A DNA stretch of 64,000 nt from Haliclystus octoradiatus (Eukaryota; Cnidaria; Staurozoa; Stauromedusae; Haliclystidae), in NCBI GenBank assembly GCA_916610825.1, contig OU744451.1:14867905-14931904 (forward strand), in the 5' to 3' direction. Position numbers and translations under genes: made by a program. The notes below the pieces were generated by a model that was given only the letters and a program-made list of their open reading frames with translations, ran no database searches and was not told where the DNA came from. How positions within the stretch are numbered: position 1 is the first letter of the stretch; each line of letters starts with the position of its first letter. Shown here one piece after another: positions 57,341 to 64,000 of the stretch.

Positions 57341-57783
57341 AGATATTGAAGCAAAAGATAAGTTGATAAGTTTACATCAATTCTTTAACACCATTTGTTC
57401 AAGATGTGATATATTTCGATATTATTATCAAATCAGTCATTGAGCAATAATAAATTATATCTTAAATATGGTTATATTCAAAATAATGATAAATTGAAGA
57501 ACCTAGTGAATATTAACGACCAAACGAGTGTCCGTGCCCGTGAAACGAGTCCATATAATACAATTAGTGAAGATGACCATTAAATACGGGCACGTCTGAT
57601 TTACCGAAAACGGAAAGAAATTTACGTTAAATATTAAACGAGATCCATTGCATTCTGCTTTCCTGTGCCCATTAAATGCTCTCTGGGGTGAAATAAAATG
57701 TGTCAAAAATTTATCCGATCTCTTATGCATGTTCGTGAAAGAGAATAGATTGTGATTTTTTATATATTTTCCTTCCGTGATAG
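57341..57783 (+). other. Intron 4, right part
   Basis: AT-rich sequence between the LINE 5' end and the next SLC22 exon. Nothing recognised; the missing SLC22 exon was not found here either. Confidence 0.4.
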
Positions 57784-59363
57784 GTTTACATGTGGTCTGG
57801 TGTACTACGGTATCACATTTGCCTCTGATGATCTTGGCGGCAGTATGTACAGAGATTACATTCTCGCCAGTTTAATCGAATTCCCAGCTGTTCTTTCTGC
57901 TATTTACTTATGTAATAGGTAAACTGAAGTGTGCCGTAAGAAACTTTTATAACACTATCTAGCTCCAACACAATTCTAATTGATAACCAAACCAATATGC
58001 ATTAATTTCTACTGGGATATTGTTACCAATATCTTTTGATGGTCTGGAGACTTTGATTAAAATCTGTGAATGTTTAAAGAAAAATAATATTATAACCACG
58101 AAAATAGCAAAATGAACGCGAAATAAATGCGAAAGTGTGTGTGTCGTCCAGTTTTCTGCTGTTTTCTCAATTGGTTACCAAGTAAGATATTTGAGTTATA
58201 TTAAACACGGTTTCAACTGTATTAATTACATGACTTTCATTATTGATTTAGAATTTTTTCTCCCGTTGTTTAACTACAACAGCTATTATCTAAATCAATC
58301 CAGTAACGAGGATGACTCATTGCTAGTATCTCACATTTAAGAGCCGTTCTCTGTTTAATTTCATAATATATTAGTATATTTAATCAGGTAGGAAACCCGA
58401 ACATTGCCGAATTAAGCCATATTATTAGCTGAGACTCAGAACTTTCATTTTCAAAGAAAATAGTGTTTGAAGTAGTGTTTCTACTATATCTGTAATATTC
58501 TACTCTATGCAGTGGTATATACTCGTAGGACTGTAGTTAATATTTGAAGTATTGTTTCATTAATTCTATTTTGAAGTTCAGTTTATCCAATTGTTATAAC
58601 ATTATATTGAGATAAATACTCTCATAGGTTTAGTGTCATTCATCTCCTCTCGTATTGGGTTTGTCCCATTAGTTTTAATTTAAATATTTCTAAAACATCA
58701 TTTTCAGATTTGGACGCAAGCCTACAATCGCGTATCCGATGTTTATTACAGCTGCTGTATTGATCATCGTTTCCCTTATTCCAGAGAAATCAGGTACTAT
58801 TATTGGTTTGTAATCATGAATTGTTCTTTTCCGACTGTAAACATCTATTTCGTTAGGGAGAATCTGTGTGGCCTGTATTTACCTAAATTATGCACGAATA
58901 AAAATCAATATCCATTAAAGTGCACATGACACAAAAAAGGGAGAAACAGCCTATAAACTGTTTTTCTTATGATGAAGTAATACCATTCTCCCTGAACTAC
59001 AAAAACACACACAATATTTTCAGCCGAAGTACATGATCTTGAATTGTTTAAACAGCATCACAGTGTGGAGTGTTGACCCCAACTTGAACGGAATGAAAAA
59101 ATTGACAAGTTATCGAATAAGTAAGACAGTAAATTTATGAGCTGGTATTTTTTCCCATCAATATTCTACATCACCTTTCAACAGCTACCCGAGTAAAACT
59201 TGTTTGCCAAGCAATTGATTATGAAGAACTCATATGGATTTTCTTACATTGCAGATATCAAATGGTTGCGTGTTGTATTTGGAATGATTGGTAAATTCTG
59301 CATAGCATTATCTTTCGATGCAATCTATACCTGGTCGGTCGAGCTTTATCCAACATCAGTCAG
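57784..59363 (+). CDS. SLC22-like transporter copy B, three later exons
   Basis: The exons are 57784-57918, 58708-58793 and 59255-59363, with AG/GT borders and phases that fit each other. The first encodes FTCGLVYYGITFASDDLGGS, the conserved helix-7 start of SLC22 proteins, and needs TG from an upstream exon to make Trp. The second completes NRFGRKPTIAYPMFITAA, the second RFGRK-type loop. The third is IKWLRVVFGMIGKFC... to ELYPTSVR. The upstream exon with TM6-TM7 loop sequence was not found, and exon 4 ends in phase 0 while this one needs two bases. The last exon expected after 59363 is not seen: the duplicated sequence breaks off at 62003. Confidence 0.85.
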
Positions 59364-62003
59364 GTACATGCGTATCTTAATATTTATATATTAACGACAA
59401 GCGATCGTCTTGTCTTGTTCACCTTTTGGAATGATAGTTTTAACAGATTATCCCGCACTCTCTTTTGCGCTTTCTTTATAATTCCCCGTGAATAATTTAA
59501 AGCTGCGAGGATGAATCATGATTACTGTATTTTCCTCGGGGTTGTTCTCATTTTGACATATGCAATAACGACATCTGTGATAGCACATAATGTCCATCTG
59601 TCTCAATTAACACTTATTATGCCGACGATTTGCTCACAACAGACCATGGCAGTTATGTATTTAATGAGTGATCACAATTTCAAGTAAGCAACTTCCATGC
59701 TTGCTTTTCTTGAGAAATAATGGCTTCTACGGAGTACATACTTTTCGGATACAATTCTATGGAATGATTTCATTAATGTGATGTATTTTGTTCTTCCATC
59801 TCATATGTTATTAAAAAGTTTTTAAAACATTCAATTTAAACAATTTTCAATCAGAAACATAAAAATCACATCAAAAACTAAGGCTGCGTTTACACGACAA
59901 GTGGATTTACGAAACCCGGGTGAACTTTGGTCCGGATCGCCCTTGCGTGTAGACGTAAACAGGAAACCCGAGATTGGTTCGCTAAGCGACTTAATCAGGA
60001 ACTTTGAAAGTAAGGAATGGAAATCCGGGTGTCTCCAACCAGACTCTGCAAAACCCGGGTCTTTCTGTCGTCTAAACATAATTTATGGAAAACCCTGGTT
60101 TACAAAAGTCCACCTTCGCTTCACAGCGATACGGCTTATAGATATTTGCAACCACTAGGCTCTGTTTTAGGATAAAATACTATATTTTAATAAAACTATT
60201 CAATGAATCTATTTATACAAGATAAAATCGTGAATAACATATATTTAAAATGTACTAGATTTCGAGTTGCATGCAGATGCATGCTTATATCAAGTTGTGA
60301 ATCATCTGACTTAACTGCTTCGAATAAATGCTTGAAGAAATCTATGTAGAAAAGATGATCGAAGCCGAAATTTAATTGAGAAATATTCTATTTTATATTT
60401 TGCTGTTCAAAGAAGCAAAAATTTGAGAAGTGAAAAGTGGAACGCACAGGATTTGATTACAAAATTAGGTACTATTTTAGTTTATCCCAAAGCAAGTGGA
60501 AGGTAAGTAGCCATACACCCCCCTCCCAATAGAAAATCAAAGAAACATTTTTAACCCGAGTGTCATAAAGCTGCAAGGTAACAATTGTTGGGGTTTATCT
60601 AAATTTAATTCTGTTTCATCAAACAACACTGGCACATCCCGAAAAAATTTCATTGATTATTCTTCATTCATAACGTGGTTATTCAATATTTGACTTAAAT
60701 GACTTCTGAAAAAGTATAGAATGGGAAACTATTTATCATTTCTTTATATCTTATTTTATTAATTACAATCATATACTTTCTTAAATATTTGAATGTATTT
60801 GTTGTCACTGAATCATTGATGAAGAGGAAGTTGGTAGTGCAATTGTTTCTAGATTTGATTTAAAGTTCATCGCAGCACTGTACAATTTAACACTTTTCTG
60901 ATAATTACTACGATGAAAATACACAATTAGTTGTCGCAACAAAGGATTGTACTGTTTTGTATTTGCGAGACAATAGAGACTCATTCAAGTGCGAAACTGT
61001 TTAATTAGCTCTTCAGTCTGCGAAAGTATTGATGTTGAAAAATGAAGCAGTTTTTATTGTTTTTTCTCAACTTGGATGTATTTATTGAAAAATGAAGCAG
61101 GCCATATACCCCTCTGGTTAATGAAGAATCCATCGATATGTCTTTATATTGCATCTAAAACGGCATCGTGAATCTCCGCCTTACACACATACACACATAC
61201 AAATGGAAATAGCGTAAATTTGAAAATAGATTATTTACAAAAGCAATGTTAATTCACGTGGAATTTGATTAGATATGAATAACAAAAGTTATTTTGAATG
61301 ATTTGAATAAAAAATCATATAGATCTGAAGTTACAGAATCAAAGAAGTATAAAAATTCGATTTCTGGAAAGAAATGCTGGAGTTACAGCGTTTTATTTAG
61401 ACAAAATACATAAATCTAGCCTTGTGTAAACTGATACCTTTCTGAACTTTTTGATAGTGAACTTTTGGAAGACTTCTGAAAACCCGGGCTTTTGACAAAG
61501 TTTGTCGATCTTACATTTAACCTTTGAATCACGGAATAAAAGAAAGCGAATTTGCCAGTCAAATAGACAGGTCGTTAAATAAAACAAACATTCTTAGTAA
61601 GATATCTTCCATTCATTGTTTTGAAATCCTTGGAAATGTAGCAGATCAAATATCAATCAACCTCCTTACGGGATAATTGATATTACACCATCCTCCTTTT
61701 GAGGTAACCTCTCGTGTATACATATAGGCCTAAAAGCCAATGTGAAGCGTTAGATTCACATAAACTAAAGATTTACTCAGACTAGGAATGATATAATTTG
61801 TCCCGTTATATTCAATATATATTATCTTGTGGAAGATCATCATTCAATATGAATACACCTGTTCAAGTTATAAGTTAGATCTCCTACAGAAATCCAAATT
61901 GCCATTCTGTACACCAACCTGCACTGTCTGCTGATAGGGATCAGGCATACCGTATATATTATACGGTTTCGGCATCACATGTGCTTACTAAACTGATAGC
62001 AAA
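59117..62003 (+). repeat. Segmental duplication, copy B
   Basis: Matches 1268-2505 in exon, intron and flank, but with about 2 kb of extra sequence (about 59480-61510). Similarity ends at GATAGCAA (61996-62003), just where copy A continues for about 35 bases into its last exon. Confidence 0.82.
59480..61510. other. Sequence present in copy B only
   Basis: Contains a possible short transposon start (GGCTGCGTTTACACGACAAG at 59884) with several CCCGGGT motifs to about 60062. I could not find its matching end; ACCCGGGCTTTTGACAAAG near 61482 is a weak candidate in mirror. No gene. Confidence 0.4.
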
Positions 62004-62004
62004 T

Positions 62005-62235
62005 CCCTGCAAACAGTGGATGTTCCGTGAACGTTCCGTGAACGTTTATTTTCGTCCACCCGCCCTGAACGTTCCGTGAACGTTCACGGAACGTTCGTGA
62101 CAGTCTTTCAAAATAATTATTCGAATCGGACGCTTCTCGAACCTTTACAGAACTTTAAGATTTTTAGAAGATATTACAAACGTTCACGGAAGGTTCCGTG
62201 AACGTTCAATAATTGTCATTTCAAAAATCCTGCAA
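62005..62235. repeat. Palindromic GTTCCGTGAACG cluster between direct repeats
   Basis: CCTGCAAAC occurs at both sides (about 62006 and 62228). Between them GTTCCGTGAACGTT-type motifs recur about six times in both orientations. A perfect 30-bp palindrome lies at 62067-62096 (half-site GAACGTTCCGTGAAC). Possibly a small foldback element; class unknown. Confidence 0.6.
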
Positions 62236-64000
62236 ACGAATAAAAACTTCCAATAAATAAATATGATTTTTATTCAAGTTTTTTGAAACAGTATATAGAG
62301 AAATCTAAATAAGCGGCCGTGTGACTACAGAAGGCAAATTCGTGTTGAAAATGACGTTAAAAATCAAAGAAGTAGACATTAAAGATTAAATGAATGATAT
62401 TTCTATTTCTGTAAAAGAGCTGTGACTGTGAACTTACAGTAGATATGTTGTTTTACAAATTAGAATAGAAATAAGTAGAACGAGATTCCAACGACATTAG
62501 CTTTGACGTTTTCAACTAATCTACGTTGAAAATTAAGATAATCTACGTTGATACGTCAATAGGAAATCAACGCGTATACGGCGTATTTCTAAATTAATTT
62601 TCCATATTTTCTGTAACAGAGACTTTCAAACGTCAGGCTAGTCGATTAGCTACATAAGATCTAAACCAATGAGCGTCAGATTGATCTAACATGTCAATCA
62701 AAGTCAGTTTTCTTTTCATACTTTGGATCCCGGCTTTGGATTTAAAAAAGATTCATCTGATTTTCATTTTACGAACTGTCTATAAAGAATCATTTTCGGC
62801 AATGCTATCTGGAAGATTCACTCCACTGAGGTTGTAATTACATGATATTGTGCTGGCTTAATGTACTGTGTTTAATTTCGTGAATATTATGGGGAAACAA
62901 GGACGTATGAAAAAGGTAAAGCAGTTGGAATAACAAATATATCTCTTTGTCTCTATTCACGAATAAATTATGTTCTGACATTTTATTTTTTAACCTGTAG
63001 AAATTTTTCTTTTGGTTTTAGGATGTCCTAATGCCTTGAACGAAGAGATAAATGCCAGAAAAACTTTATAGGTATAATATATAACACAACGGCCATAAAT
63101 TTCAACTTCATTATTTGCTGTGAGTTCTACCTCATTTTCTGAGGCACTTATTTTTGCTGCTTTCATTATAGTCTATATGCCACTGTACAAAAATGATTGA
63201 TATATGAAAAGGTTTGGAAATCTGATGGATTGTAAAGAAACTGTTAAAGGAGGATATGATGACATAACTGTACGTAAAACTCCCAATGTCAAATGGAACA
63301 TGCTATTAGGAATTATAGGACAATGTGTATGTATTTGGTTTGATAACCTTTATCATATACTGAATTATTCATACATTAATTTGTAGCCTATCATTTGATT
63401 CCAGATTCTACCGGCTTGACAGAAATAATTATAAGCAATTAATACAAGAGAACTTCAGCACAGAGAAGAAAGAAGTTAATTAAAAAAACGTAAGCCTCAA
63501 ATTCATATAAAGTCTTATTTGTGGTATAGCATTTTTTGTCTAGTTTGTATGTTATCGTTGTGTTTATATGACTTCAGTTTCTAGACACCCCATATCTTCA
63601 CATGGACGTTGAAATAGTACACCGGCCTATCAGCTATTTTTGTTGAATGTTATCTGTTATCATGGTTGCTCGATTGCATGGTTTTTGTTGCAATTGGTTG
63701 CTCTGTCTTGAAATTGAAATGCACTGTAATATATTATCTTTCTGGTAAGTACATAAATTAATATGAATACAACAGTATGGGGACAGTACTATACCATATA
63801 GCACCGGTATATCAAAATACAAACAATAAATTATTAGTTTTTTTTCAATTCCTGTAGGTTATTCTCAACGGAGTTAGAAGGCAAACAGGACAACAGAATT
63901 ATTGATGAAATTGAGAACTATACAGTAAGTACAGCTAGATGCACCAGTGAAATGCAACTATTATATATCGACTATACAATTATGTCTTATTATGTTTCCA
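62236..64000 (+). other. AT-rich tail of the window with possible exons
   Basis: Three exon-like pieces can be seen, none confirmed. One is 62889-62915 (MGKQGRMKK with donor GTAAAG). One starts at 63405 after TTCCAG and reads FYRLDRNNYKQLIQENF to a TAA. One is 63859-63926 after CCTGTAG, reading LFSTELEGKQDNRIIDEIEN up to GTAAGT. I do not recognise the family and the first and second do not join in frame. Confidence 0.25.

Noticed and set aside
52491-57492. AATAATGATAA as certain LINE target duplication
   Set aside because: It is low-complexity AT sequence and leaves about 30 unexplained bases; kept only as a candidate.
59884-60120. MITE starting GGCTGCGTTTACACGAC
   Set aside because: Its matching end and a target duplication could not be found.
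1-64000. CRISPR array, bacterial operon or other prokaryotic feature
   Set aside because: Exon structure, retroelements and SINE show animal DNA; no spaced direct repeats of CRISPR type were seen.

Overview
The window is eukaryotic, AT-rich genomic DNA of an animal. Split coding exons with GT-AG junctions encode an SLC22-type solute carrier. Around them lies a dense mix of Penelope-like, Ty3/Gypsy, BEL/Pao and CR1-like retroelements, tRNA-derived SINE, piggyBac-like and other DNA transposons, and long foldback elements. That mix suits an invertebrate, and a marine deuterostome such as a tunicate is plausible, but the sequence alone does not fix the species.

Layout. 1-1260: broken Penelope-like element (RT on -, GIY-YIG endonuclease on +) with a well-formed hammerhead ribozyme at 935-976. 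1268-2985: last two exons of an SLC22 paralogue (copy A); the last exon carries a 109-bp tandem duplication that brings in an early stop. 4502-9771: foldback transposon with arms of 1.6-1.9 kb, an integrase-core transposase relic and a HECT-like ORF. 10811-15843: second, non-coding foldback element. 17780-25230: relic of an uncharacterised repeat protein and an opposing THAP/DDE transposase, split by a young Gypsy element (19050-23594). 25837-26455 and 34713-36970: two copies of one dispersed repeat; the second holds two later DNA-transposon insertions. 28029-32674: BEL/Pao element that has lost protease and RT and carries a piggyBac-like insert. 37169-42955: second BEL/Pao element, nearly full coding length with few breaks. 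43050-44830: CR1-like LINE relic with a SINE inside it. 45341-45690: tandem repeat with a hammerhead-like fold. 46107-48290: third foldback element, ending 49 bp before a start codon. 48340-59363: SLC22 copy B, exons spread over 11 kb, with a 4.3-kb CR1-like LINE and a 460-bp (ATTTT)n tract in one intron. 59117-62003 is the duplicate of 1268-2505. 62005-62235 is a cluster of palindromic motifs.

How it fits together. The only host genes I can support are the two SLC22 copies. They share exon and intron sequence and so come from a local duplication, later broken up by mobile elements. Copy A shows only its 3' end; copy B shows no recognisable last exon and lacks one middle exon. Several insertions can be ordered: Gypsy into the repeat ORF, piggyBac-like into BEL integrase, SINE into LINE, and two DNA transposons into one older repeat. 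All protein calls come from reading motifs; no database search was run.
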